The notes beneath the pieces are model-generated. The model saw nothing but the letters and a program-made list of their open reading frames with translations, was not told where the DNA came from and did not search any database. A program made the translations under genes and the position numbers. A DNA stretch of 31,016 bases from a virus, in the IMG/VR virus record IMGVR_UViG_3300033153_004513, positions 1 to 31,016 of that record, one strand, 5' to 3'. Within the stretch, counting starts at the first letter, position 1. Every line of letters begins with the position of its first letter. Shown in pieces: positions 6,977-13,136 of the stretch.

Positions 6977-8132
6977 CGCTCACCTCCTTGTTGAACATGA
7001 TTTCTTGAGCTTTTTTATTTAGCTCTGAAATTTCTTCCTTGGGCGTTTTGCTGACCTTCCAATATAAATCCAGCAGTTCTGTTTCTGAAAGCTTGCCGAT
7101 AACAAAATTCTTCGGAAGCCGAAAACTGGTTTCTGTTTGAGACAACTTCACAAGCCTGAACTCAAATCCATCCTTGGTCAATTCTCGAATAGCTGGTTCG
7201 TCAATGAGAGAATCCCAAGCCCAAGGATATTCAAGAACCAAACGTATCATGGCGCCTTTCAATAAGTCAGGCTCTGGTAGTATTTCTTTTATTTGATCGA
7301 TAATATTATCTTTAGAGGTCAGTTCAAGAGACAAGTCCACATAGGAGCGAATGTTTTTCAATTCACGCCAATCCAGCTTCGTTTCTCCCTGTTCAATTTC
7401 AGCGATCACAAAATACTTTTTTTCATTCGCCTCTCCGAAATCCACTCTCTCAATTGAGCCAGAATACACTATCGGGGGATGATTGTCTTCATTCAAGTTT
7501 TGCTTTTGATGAATATGTCCTAATGCCACATAATCGAATCCGCTGTTCAGTAATATTGTTTTTGATAACAGCATATCGGCGCCGAGCTCGACCGGCTGAC
7601 CGCTTGAGAATTTCGCTCCGCTTATCATGCAGTGGCCAAGAAATATTTTGGGAATTGCTGGGTTTAGTTTTTTGATTAGATCTTCGATCTGATTTGAGAC
7701 TTGATCGAATTGTGATTTGTGTACCCAGGGCAAGCAAACCAGCTCATATTCAGAAGTTGTAATCAAGCTGATTTCATCAATAACGTGAATATATTTTGTG
7801 TCAAACGTCGAAAATTCTGTTAGTGAGTGAGCTTTTGATGTGCCGCCAATGTCGTGATTTCCTACCAATAAATAAGTTGTAATTTTTTGTTTGTTCAATC
7901 GTAAAATTCTTTCTTCCCATTCTCTTTGAAAAGTAGGAGAGGGATTATTGTTTTTATAAGCATCTCCAGCGAAGAGCACACAATCCACCCTCTCTTCAAT
8001 TGCACAGTTTACAATTTCATCCAGAGAATTCAGAAAATCGATAATGCGAAGAGGGAATCCTGTTTCTGAATCTCTTCGACCATAGTTCGCTGTATTTATA
8101 TGAGCGTCCGCAAAATGAAGAATTTTCACCAT
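6969..8132 (-). CDS. SbcD/Mre11-like DNA repair exonuclease
   Basis: A 387-residue calcineurin-like phosphoesterase. All the metal-binding motifs are visible: FADAHIN (D9, H11), FAGDAYKNN (D57), GNHD (91-94), GHCMISG (H167) and GHIH (H206, H208). This is the Mre11/SbcD arrangement, a Mn-dependent nuclease that normally pairs with an SbcC/Rad50 ATPase. No SbcC gene is in the window, so it may use a partner outside it or a host protein. The capping region after residue 240 has few landmarks. The ATG at 8132 has AAGGA upstream; an in-frame TTG at 8156 is less likely. With RecT and the RecU-like nuclease it forms a probable recombination/replication module. Confidence 0.85.
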   Translation of the reverse strand: MVKILHFADAHINTANYGRRDSETGFPLRIIDFLNSLDEIVNCAIEERVDCVLFAGDAYKNNNPSPTFQREWEERILRLNKQKITTYLLVGNHDIGGTSKAHSLTEFSTFDTKYIHVIDEISLITTSEYELVCLPWVHKSQFDQVSNQIEDLIKKLNPAIPKIFLGHCMISGAKFSSGQPVELGADMLLSKTILLNSGFDYVALGHIHQKQNLNEDNHPPIVYSGSIERVDFGEANEKKYFVIAEIEQGETKLDWRELKNIRSYVDLSLELTSKDNIIDQIKEILPEPDLLKGAMIRLVLEYPWAWDSLIDEPAIRELTKDGFEFRLVKLSQTETSFRLPKNFVIGKLSETELLDLYWKVSKTPKEEISELNKKAQEIMFNKEVSDA

Positions 8133-8158
8133 TTGTTGAATTCCTTTTTTATTCAATT

Positions 8159-8344
8159 TTACCAGTCGAGATCAAGTTGTTCTGGGTCTGGCTCTTTGAG
8201 TTCTTTTTCTTTCGAGATAATTTCATTCGATAAGTCAGGATTGCAATCACATCGAACCAGACGTCCAAATCCCGCATCAAAAACACCAAGCTCTTTTCGA
8301 AGCCAGCCTATTCCCTTGCATTTTTCGCAATTATCATCGACCAT
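8159..8344 (-). CDS. Small zinc-knuckle protein
   Basis: A 61-residue protein, MVDDNCEKCKGIGWLRKEL onward, with CEKC near the start and CDC about 28 residues later: one zinc knuckle reminiscent of DnaJ-type CxxCxGxG motifs. The end is acidic (EPDPEQLDLDW). I use the ATG at 8344. The frame stays open to a GTG at 8536, but that 64-codon extension is Arg/Ser/Pro-rich and coincides with strong inverted repeats, so I read it as non-coding RNA. The ribosome site is weak (AAGAAGAGACAGCTA before ATG). It ends 26 bases before the nuclease ATG. Function unknown; adaptor or nucleic-acid binding is plausible. Confidence 0.55.
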   Translation of the reverse strand: MVDDNCEKCKGIGWLRKELGVFDAGFGRLVRCDCNPDLSNEIISKEKELKEPDPEQLDLDW

Positions 8345-8732
8345 TAGCTGTCTCTTCTTATTAGCCGGTGGATGAAGCCAGGAAGCATTTCCCCTACCCC
8401 TTGGAGTCCTTAGAGTAGAGGGAATCTTTAGCCGTATGGAGCCAGCCGAGGTTTTCATCCTGTCACATTGTCTGCCCGTGGACGGGTGTAACACTTTCGC
8501 CCTTCCCGATTGATCTGAACCATTTCGATTCACCACGTTGAAAAAGCATCATTTTTATATCTCGTAATTCGAGGCAAGCGTATCCTTGCCACCAAAGGCG
8601 ATAAACACCTTTCCCGATCTTTTTGACGACCTCACGGGGGGTTAGTCTTTGTTGTCAAGTTCGAGGACTCTTCATCCTCACCATCAATATTGTGGGTGAC
8701 TATCCCTGTTGATCGAGAGCTTGAAACAAAAA
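8345..8732 (-). ncRNA. Candidate structured RNA, about 390 nt
   Basis: No convincing gene lies here, but the minus strand can form a dense series of stems. The pairing arms, in plus coordinates, are: 8389-8401 with 8412-8424 (12 pairs, one bulge); 8370-8376 with 8454-8460 (GGATGAA/TTCATCC) enclosing it; 8462-8467 with 8487-8492 and, inside, 8475-8479 with 8482-8486; 8516-8521 with 8527-8532; 8561-8564 with 8570-8573; 8573-8578 with 8585-8590; 8594-8598 with 8608-8612; 8663-8667 with 8675-8679; and a long-range pair 8639-8647 with 8698-8706 (8 of 9). Some of these compete. It lies directly upstream of the zinc-knuckle/nuclease genes, so it could be a long leader or a separate RNA. I recognise no known class. 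Confidence 0.45.
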
Positions 8733-8753
8733 AGCTCCCGTGAGTAGGGAGCT
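8733..8753 (-). terminator. Rho-independent terminator
   Basis: AGCTCCC/GGGAGCT arms with a 7-base loop, followed on the minus strand by TTTTTTG. It ends the short RNA interval below the RecT-like gene. Confidence 0.75.
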
Positions 8754-8832
8754 GAACTTTGATTGACTTTTGTTCTAATTTCTGTTAGAATTCTGTCAGT
8801 GGTAGTTCGCCCCTACCGCTATTTCGAAAAAT

Positions 8833-8857
8833 CCTCACCTCACACTAAACGGTGAGG
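8833..8857 (-). terminator. Terminator below the RecT-like gene
   Basis: CCTCACC/GGTGAGG arms with an 11-base loop. It is flanked by A-runs and T-runs on both sides, so it could act in either direction. On the minus strand it lies 38 bases after the RecT-like stop and is followed by ATTTTTC. It also lies only about 15-20 bases after a possible promoter at 8878-8886. Confidence 0.75.
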
Positions 8858-8877
8858 TTTTTCGTTTTAGTAGGAAT

Positions 8878-8886
8878 AGTATAACA
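8878..8886 (-). promoter_or_regulatory. Possible extended -10 promoter
   Basis: Minus-strand TGTTATACT (TG-n-TATACT), preceded by G, matches the GTGnTA pattern of the other early promoters. No clear -35. It would start the short RNA at about 8871, just after the RecT-like stop. Confidence 0.35.
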
Positions 8887-8894
8887 CACAATTT

Positions 8895-10337
8895 TTACAT
8901 GTAACCCAAAATCCGTGCCATTCCCATTTGAACGTCACCGCCCATTGTCTTGACGATCTTTCGAAACTCATCTCGGCTCGTGGGAACTTTTTCCAGATCA
9001 ATATATTTATAGGCTGTTTCCCAATCCAGAGCGTGTTTCGGAGTGTATTGAGGAAACTCTTCGACCATCGCTCTTAGGGCGTCTTTTTGATTATCGGTCA
9101 AACCTTTATCATCTAGTGCTTTTTCTTCGGTCGTGATCTTATCCGACTTCGGCGGTGATTTCTTTTTTTGCTCCGAAGCGTCTTGCTTCTTTTCTTCTGT
9201 TTTTCCTTCCGATCCTTCCTGAACTGGTTTGACTTTTGCTTCATTCTTCGGCTCCTTCTTTTTTGTTTTTTCACGCTCGATCTTTTCCTTATCCGTTTCA
9301 AAGAGCCGACCATAAGCTTTCGGAGCGATTTCTTTTAGTTCAGTCAGAACGCCGTCAGCTAAAATTTCTTTAGCGTGATTGAAGTATCTCAAAGCCCATT
9401 CTTCGTTCAGCTCTCGAGGTGTGAATTGAGAATAAGCCAAGAGTTCGGCGGCCACGAACGCATCCTGGGCCAACTCCTGTTCAACCATCTTTTCACAAAT
9501 TCCTTTCCAGAATTTCGGATTCATGCGTTCGTGTGATTCTCCGAATATCGACGGATCCTGACCAAAGGATTGAGCGTCGGTCACATCTGAAAAATCAACG
9601 TCAATCGCACCTTTGGAATCATGAATATATTCTTCGAATGTTTCCCCTCCGGCTCCGGCTGAGCCGCCAAAGTGCAAAGAGAATTTGCCTTTCAGGGCTT
9701 CCATCAAGGCTCTTTTTTTGACTCTATTCACATGTGGCATTTTGTTATTTCGTGGCATCTTGGAGATCTCTTGCTGAGTCAAGACACCATATCCAATTGA
9801 ACAAGGGGGATTTCCCACAATCAAGAGAGCTTCATCGGCTGTTTTCTCAGAGTCAATGAGAGTGTTGAATGTCTTTCTCCATTCATCCATTGTGGCTTTA
9901 TCGAAAACTCTACTCTCAAAAGCCAAAGCGTCTTTTGGAATCATCAAGTTGGTTTTCTCGTGTTCTGTGAGCTCTCGTTCGTCGCTCCACCATTCAGAAC
10001 CACGAGCAAGAGCCTGTTCGTTGGCGTGTCGAATAAGACCACGACGACCAGGCATCCATGAAAAATGACGCTCGTTATTTTTAATCTGAATCCAAGCCCA
10101 GATTTCTCCGGAGAACGGGTTCAAGTCGTGAGATATCGCCAACTGGGCTAAGTGCATGGCTTCTCCAGGACTCAGTTTTATCTCTGATTTATCCAGAGCT
10201 CGAATTCTTCGACTCATTCCTCGGACAGCTTCAACGTTGCCGTATGGGGCAAGCGGATTTGTTCCAAGAAATTCGTTCGCTCTGGCCAGTTGAGTCTCAT
10301 TTAGTTCGATACCATCTGATTCTTTTTCGTCATTCAT
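8895..10337 (-). CDS. RecT-like single-strand annealing protein
   Basis: A 480-residue protein. The N-terminal core holds SPGEAMHLAQLAISHDLNP, then SGEIWAWIQ and FSWMPGRRGLIRHANEQA. These match the RecT/Bet layout (helix, LNP, then a strand and an aromatic-rich P-G-R-G block). Such proteins anneal single strands in phage recombination. The middle (about 345-415) is a lysine/glutamate-rich flexible linker. The end (about 416-480) is a small helical domain with a hydrophobic tail ending MARILGYM. At 480 residues it is longer than usual for RecT because of this C-terminal half. It shares its leader with the Gp157-like gene. The family call is moderate; a RecT-type subfamily with a fused domain is the best reading. 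Confidence 0.65.
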   Translation of the reverse strand: MNDEKESDGIELNETQLARANEFLGTNPLAPYGNVEAVRGMSRRIRALDKSEIKLSPGEAMHLAQLAISHDLNPFSGEIWAWIQIKNNERHFSWMPGRRGLIRHANEQALARGSEWWSDERELTEHEKTNLMIPKDALAFESRVFDKATMDEWRKTFNTLIDSEKTADEALLIVGNPPCSIGYGVLTQQEISKMPRNNKMPHVNRVKKRALMEALKGKFSLHFGGSAGAGGETFEEYIHDSKGAIDVDFSDVTDAQSFGQDPSIFGESHERMNPKFWKGICEKMVEQELAQDAFVAAELLAYSQFTPRELNEEWALRYFNHAKEILADGVLTELKEIAPKAYGRLFETDKEKIEREKTKKKEPKNEAKVKPVQEGSEGKTEEKKQDASEQKKKSPPKSDKITTEEKALDDKGLTDNQKDALRAMVEEFPQYTPKHALDWETAYKYIDLEKVPTSRDEFRKIVKTMGGDVQMGMARILGYM

Positions 10338-10384
10338 TTTTGGGCTCCTTTTCTAAATTAGATTGTATTCACAATTGTATCACA
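10335..10384 (-). repeat. Leader repeat, copy 2
   Basis: Near-identical to 6677-6726, including the ACAATTGT palindrome, the two TACAAT boxes, the AAAAGGAGCCC ribosome site and the first codons (MNDEK). This suggests copying of a regulatory leader between two early genes. Confidence 0.85.
10374..10384 (-). promoter_or_regulatory. Extended -10 promoter, GTGATACAAT type
   Basis: Minus-strand TGTGATACAAT, followed 11 bases later by a second TACAAT. It lies immediately below the stop of the winged-helix-like gene and would drive the RecT-like gene. No strong -35 is seen. Confidence 0.5.
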
Positions 10385-10849
10385 CTAATCAATAAAAATG
10401 TTGCTGAATTTTTCTATCATTTGATTGTTCCAGAGATAAGACTGACCGCCGAATTTTCGAATTGCTGAATCTCTCATTCTCTTTGCGGTGACAAGCATAT
10501 CCATTGCTCTGGCTACAAATTCCGTGGCGATAAATAACAGAACTTCGGGCAGGGTTTCGGGAATCCAGTAGCCGCCTTTGGTTCCTCCCGTTGAACAGAT
10601 CAAGGCTCCCTCCCTTCGAAGTTCCCGGATAGTGTTTCGAATCTTCCGGTCGCCTGGGGGTTTATCAGTTTTTGATATGTGCCAATACCATATCAATTGA
10701 ACTCTTCTGACCAATGCCGAACGAGTTACACGATAGTCGTGTCCTTTGGCATTTTTCAAAGCCGACAAAACGCAATATTGAACAGCCACATCTTTTTGGT
10801 AGAGAGTTTCGAAATCCACACCCTCGTTGAATCGATTTATCAACTCCAT
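10385..10849 (-). CDS. Possible winged-helix DNA-binding protein
   Basis: A 154-residue protein with charged helices and a wing-like stretch: GDRKIRNTIRELRREGALICSTGGTKGGYWIPE. The pattern of a basic recognition-like helix ending in REGALICS, then a glycine turn and GYW, is typical of winged-helix domains. The second half has a long hydrophobic helix (EVLLFIATEFVARAMDML) followed by KRMRDSAIRKFGG. A role in phage replication initiation or regulation is inferred only. A strong AAAAAAGGAGCCC leader like that of several neighbours supports the ATG. It ends at the RecT promoter. Confidence 0.5.
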   Translation of the reverse strand: MELINRFNEGVDFETLYQKDVAVQYCVLSALKNAKGHDYRVTRSALVRRVQLIWYWHISKTDKPPGDRKIRNTIRELRREGALICSTGGTKGGYWIPETLPEVLLFIATEFVARAMDMLVTAKRMRDSAIRKFGGQSYLWNNQMIEKFSNIFID

Positions 10850-10911
10850 TTTTGGGCTCCTTTTTTGATCGAATCATTTCGTGAATTGTTTTCAAGACCG
10901 GTTTTTTCTCC

Positions 10912-11064
10912 TTATTTCTTCTTAGCAATTTTTTGATACTTGTCACGGATACAAGCTCGAATTGCTTCACTGATATTTTCGAGCCCGTCGTGTTTTTGAA
11001 TTTCTTTGAGTCGTCGCAATTCTTCCTTTGAAACTCGAACCCTGATAACTAGATCTCTCGGCAT
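10912..11064 (-). CDS. Small ribbon-helix-helix-like protein
   Basis: A 50-residue protein with the ribbon-helix-helix layout: a strand (DLVIRVRVSKEE), a first helix (LRRLKEIQKH), a turn with GLENISEAIRACI, and a basic tail (KYQKIAKKK). Such dimers bind DNA operators. I start at the ATG at 11064 because AAGGAG stands 6 bases upstream. A longer frame to 11199 would overlap the next gene and lacks a site. It could regulate the early promoters in this block; target unknown. A gap of 62 bases separates it from the winged-helix-like gene, and nothing else was identified there. Confidence 0.65.
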   Translation of the reverse strand: MPRDLVIRVRVSKEELRRLKEIQKHDGLENISEAIRACIRDKYQKIAKKK

Positions 11065-11077
11065 GTGATCTCCTTGT

Positions 11078-11329
11078 CTATTTTTCATGAACGTAATAAA
11101 TCGTTTCGTGTTTTTTTGCCTTGTCGATAATTTCTTGAAATTCGGGTTGAAAATGTTCTGTGGCTTTATCAGCAACCCGAGCGATAATTTTACAGCCACA
11201 TTCGATACATCCTTCTATATCTGCCTGAATAGCACTTTGCGGTCGTCTGTTTTTTCCAACCGTTTGAACCAGAGTGACACCAATCGCCAATACAACCATT
11301 GATTTTTTACAGCGAACGCATACGCTCAT
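11078..11329 (-). CDS. Small cysteine-rich protein
   Basis: An 83-residue protein with CVRC (4-7) and, later, CIECGC (about 41-46): two cysteine knuckles that could bind one zinc. A hydrophobic strand between them (MVVLAIGVTLVQTVG) and a charged C-terminal helix complete it. The ATG at 11329 has AAGGAAAG upstream and follows the previous stop by 14 bases. No family recognised. Confidence 0.5.
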   Translation of the reverse strand: MSVCVRCKKSMVVLAIGVTLVQTVGKNRRPQSAIQADIEGCIECGCKIIARVADKATEHFQPEFQEIIDKAKKHETIYYVHEK

Positions 11330-11343
11330 TTTTCTTTCCTTAT

Positions 11344-11682
11344 CTAATTCCAACCAATCTTTTTGCTGATTCTTATTGCCTCTTCGATTCCTATATCAAA
11401 TTTTTTCCGTTGCATCATAAGAATATAATGCTTGCCAACCTCACCTTGAAAGAGCGGGTCACCAACCAGAGCGAATCTATTTTTTCGCAAAAGCTCTTCA
11501 TAGGTGGCTTCGTCAATCCAGATTTTCATTTGATCTTCGACTGAAATTTTTTCAGAACAAAACAAACGTGGAGCCTGACCCGCTTTTGGTATCGGCTTGT
11601 GAATATAAATTCGAGTTGTTTTGTTTTGATTGATTGCGATCTCACTGTAAGGCTTTTCACAGATCGGACATATTTTTGTCAT
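11344..11682 (-). CDS. Small zinc-knuckle protein
   Basis: A 112-residue protein starting MTKICPICEKPYSE, one CxxC knuckle, with C42 further on. The second half has IDEATYEELLRKNRFALVGDPLF and a basic, helical tail (EEAIRISKKIGWN). It overlaps the upstream HTH-like gene by 4 bases (ATGA), so it belongs to the same unit. Function unknown. Confidence 0.55.
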   Translation of the reverse strand: MTKICPICEKPYSEIAINQNKTTRIYIHKPIPKAGQAPRLFCSEKISVEDQMKIWIDEATYEELLRKNRFALVGDPLFQGEVGKHYILMMQRKKFDIGIEEAIRISKKIGWN

Positions 11683-11888
11683 TCATCCTCCGGGTCTTCA
11701 ACTAAAACGAATTGACGCTCTCGAAATCCGGAAAAGACTCCAGGCATGTACTGATTCACACACCAAATCAAACCCCGTTTTTCAAGAGATTTTATTGTAT
11801 TCGTGTGAGCTCCCAGTTTTCGAGCGGTGTATTGTTTTTTGAGTATCATCTGATCTAGAACTTTTTTCTGGGCTTTTGTTAGATTCAT
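11679..11888 (-). CDS. Small winged HTH-like protein
   Basis: A 69-residue protein. LTKAQKKVLDQMILKKQYTA, then GAHTNTIKSLEKRGLIWCV, reads as a helix, turn and recognition helix, followed by a possible wing (PGVFSGFRERQFVLVED). It fits the compact MarR/winged-helix pattern used by phage regulators. It overlaps its neighbours by 4 bases on each side. The operator is unknown; the palindromic promoter block nearby is one candidate. Confidence 0.6.
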   Translation of the reverse strand: MNLTKAQKKVLDQMILKKQYTARKLGAHTNTIKSLEKRGLIWCVNQYMPGVFSGFRERQFVLVEDPEDE

Positions 11889-12385
11889 TCGATTGTCCAG
11901 TTACATCCGAAGAGCTCTTCCTTTTTTTCTTCCCAAAATTCATCGAGGATTTCCAGCTCTTCCTCACTCATTTCGTCAAGCGGTTTTTGTTCGGGCTCTT
12001 CAAGGTCCACGTTTTCCAATTCGGAGCGTAGCGATTCAACCTCACACGCTCTGTTTTCCAGAAGTTCTCCGGTCGGACTGTCTTGAAGTGAGTCCGGCAT
12101 ATTTGAGCGTTTATCGTAACAATCAGAAGATAAATTCTCCAAATCCCCGATTGCTCCTTCTCTCCAATCTCGAAGATCGTCACCCGTGACCGGAGTGTCT
12201 TCAAGAGATTCTTTCAGCAAAAAGAGCTCCGAATAAAACTCGCTCTGGGTTAGCTGGGAAGATCTAGGCCTGGTCAGGCTGTATCGCTTCGAACCAAAAG
12301 CGAACTTCCACCAATAATAAGATTCTCCAGCTTTGCAAACCGGATTGTCTTTTCGAGCTTTTTTTACATGATGTACTCTTGGCAT
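11885..12385 (-). CDS. Conserved phage protein, MPRVHHVKKARKDNP type
   Basis: A 166-residue protein. Its first 45 residues (MPRVHHVKKARKDNP, then GESYYWWKFAFGSKRYS and RPSQLTQSEF variants) match a start I have seen in many phage proteins of unknown role. The rest is an acidic coiled coil with alternating Glu/Leu (about 75-150). A zinc-like function is not apparent. It has an AGGAG site. Upstream, transcription must pass the hairpin at 12417-12454, which could act as an attenuator. Confidence 0.6.
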   Translation of the reverse strand: MPRVHHVKKARKDNPVCKAGESYYWWKFAFGSKRYSLTRPRSSQLTQSEFYSELFLLKESLEDTPVTGDDLRDWREGAIGDLENLSSDCYDKRSNMPDSLQDSPTGELLENRACEVESLRSELENVDLEEPEQKPLDEMSEEELEILDEFWEEKKEELFGCNWTIE

Positions 12386-12416
12386 TTTTTTCTCCTAAAA
12401 TAATTTGATAAGAAAA

Positions 12417-12454
12417 AACCCCGACTGCACCCATCCAAGGAATCAGTCGGGGTT
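12417..12454 (-). terminator. Strong hairpin/terminator at a promoter start
   Basis: An 11-base perfect stem (AACCCCGACTG/CAGTCGGGGTT) with a 16-base loop, followed on the minus strand by TTTTTTC. It would end transcripts from the gene at 12500-12802. It also begins at about the first base expected from the promoter at 12460-12488, so it could attenuate the next gene or release a short RNA. Confidence 0.85.
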
Positions 12455-12459
12455 ACACA

Positions 12460-12488
12460 ATCGTATCACAATCGTATCACGGTGTCAA
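12460..12488 (-). promoter_or_regulatory. Promoter TTGACA-17-TACGAT
   Basis: A perfect -35 (TTGACA), a 17-base spacer and an extended -10 TGA-TACGAT. The 11-base unit GTGATACGATT occurs twice here in tandem, which may be operator sites. The expected start is about 12453, at the foot of the hairpin above. Confidence 0.7.
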
Positions 12489-12499
12489 ATCAGCTTCTT

Positions 12500-12802
12500 T
12501 TATTTTGAAAATGTGAATTTCACGAACCAGTGAGACTGTTTCGCAATTGAAGCACCACCTCTAAAAGGCTTCCAGACTTCTCCAGAGTCCAGAATGATCG
12601 CATCTGGAAACGCTTTCAAAACCCGATCAACGAATTTGTCGGCCGTGTATCCATGCGTATAAAAGAAACTCTTTCGAGCTGTAAAAACGTCGCTTCGTTT
12701 ACTGCATGAATCTATGCCGATTATATTTCGAACATCTGCGGAGGTAATATTCTTTCTCTTCTCTTCGGCTGATGGCGTCATTGCCGCTGTGAGTCTTGTC
12801 AT
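12500..12802 (-). CDS. Hypothetical protein, 100 residues
   Basis: A 100-residue protein. The N-terminus has SAEEKRKNITSADVRNIIG, then a basic/aromatic SDVFTARKSFFYTHGYTADKFVDRVLKAFPDAIILDSGEVW, and the end is GGASIAKQSHWFVKFTF. The alternating pattern looks like a small alpha/beta domain. I start at the ATG at 12802, which has AAAAGGAG upstream. The frame's longer version would start inside the promoter at 12843-12871. No family recognised. It is a single-gene unit ending at the terminator 12417-12454. Confidence 0.6.
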   Translation of the reverse strand: MTRLTAAMTPSAEEKRKNITSADVRNIIGIDSCSKRSDVFTARKSFFYTHGYTADKFVDRVLKAFPDAIILDSGEVWKPFRGGASIAKQSHWFVKFTFSK

Positions 12803-12842
12803 TTTTCGAGCTCCTTTTGAAGTGTGTTTTACCTTCATCTGT

Positions 12843-12871
12843 ATTGTATCACGGCTGTACCACAATGTCAA
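12843..12871 (-). promoter_or_regulatory. Promoter TTGACA-17-TACAAT
   Basis: A perfect -35 and a near-consensus extended -10 (TGA-TACAAT) with a 17-base spacer. The spacer begins TTGTGGTACA, the same motif as in the promoter at 13586-13614, so a shared operator is likely. Confidence 0.85.
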
Positions 12872-12887
12872 TACTCTCAGATAAGCA

Positions 12888-12915
12888 AAAACCCCGGTTT
12901 CCAGGCCGGGGTTTT
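12888..12915 (-). terminator. Rho-independent terminator
   Basis: AAAACCCCGG/CCGGGGTTTT arms with an 8-base loop, with TTTTTG continuing on the minus strand. It ends the unit of the two genes upstream, just before the next promoter. Confidence 0.85.
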
Positions 12916-12926
12916 AGATCATGTTT

Positions 12927-13136
12927 CTAGCCAAGTATATCAGGGCCTTTATTGCTGTAATGCGACCTGATAATTTCGTCCTGGTCCAGCCAGAATCGTT
13001 TCAATCCCCCACCTGTTTTTTCGTCGGTTGCTGTCACGAATATTTTCTCGGGTCTGTCCGGATCCGGTGAGTTTACAAATCCAACCCAGCCGTCGCCGTC
13101 GCTGTCTTTGAACCAGACTTGTGTTCCTGTTTTCAT
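12927..13136 (-). CDS. Small beta-rich (SH3-like?) protein
   Basis: A 69-residue protein, MKTGTQVWFKDSDGDGWVGFV onward, with short strands separated by Gly/Asp turns and a hydrophobic end. The V-W-F...GWVGFV layout looks like an SH3-type barrel or similar small fold. The ATG at 13136 has AAGGAGG and an ATGA overlap with the upstream gene. Function unknown. Confidence 0.55.
   Translation of the reverse strand: MKTGTQVWFKDSDGDGWVGFVNSPDPDRPEKIFVTATDEKTGGGLKRFWLDQDEIIRSHYSNKGPDILG

Larger units (their letters stand above)
8733..8871 (-). ncRNA. Candidate small structured RNA between two terminators
   Basis: Starting near the promoter at 8878-8886, the minus strand would make an RNA of about 140 nt. 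It has: a terminator-like hairpin (8833-8857); a stem GGTAG/CTACC around 8801-8817; a nested stem in which TGAC/GTCA flanks TTCTAA/TTAGAA (about 8764-8797); and a final terminator hairpin at 8733-8753 with a U-run. It carries no plausible start codon with a ribosome site. It may be an independent small RNA, or read-through leader for the larger structured region downstream. Existence as a transcript is inferred from structure only. Confidence 0.35.

Noticed and set aside
8463-8465. In-frame TGA as evidence for a recoded genetic code
   Set aside because: All well-supported genes read cleanly with the standard bacterial code, and TGA serves as a normal stop at many ATGA junctions.
8345-8536. 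64-codon N-terminal extension of the zinc-knuckle gene, starting at a GTG
   Set aside because: Arg/Ser/Pro-rich composition unlike its neighbours, no ribosome site, and complete overlap with strong RNA stems; the ATG at 8344 is more credible.
8345-8894. Group I or group II intron in the gap
   Set aside because: No interrupted gene on either side, no domain V-like or P7-like core recognised, and the RecT-like gene ends normally before a terminator.
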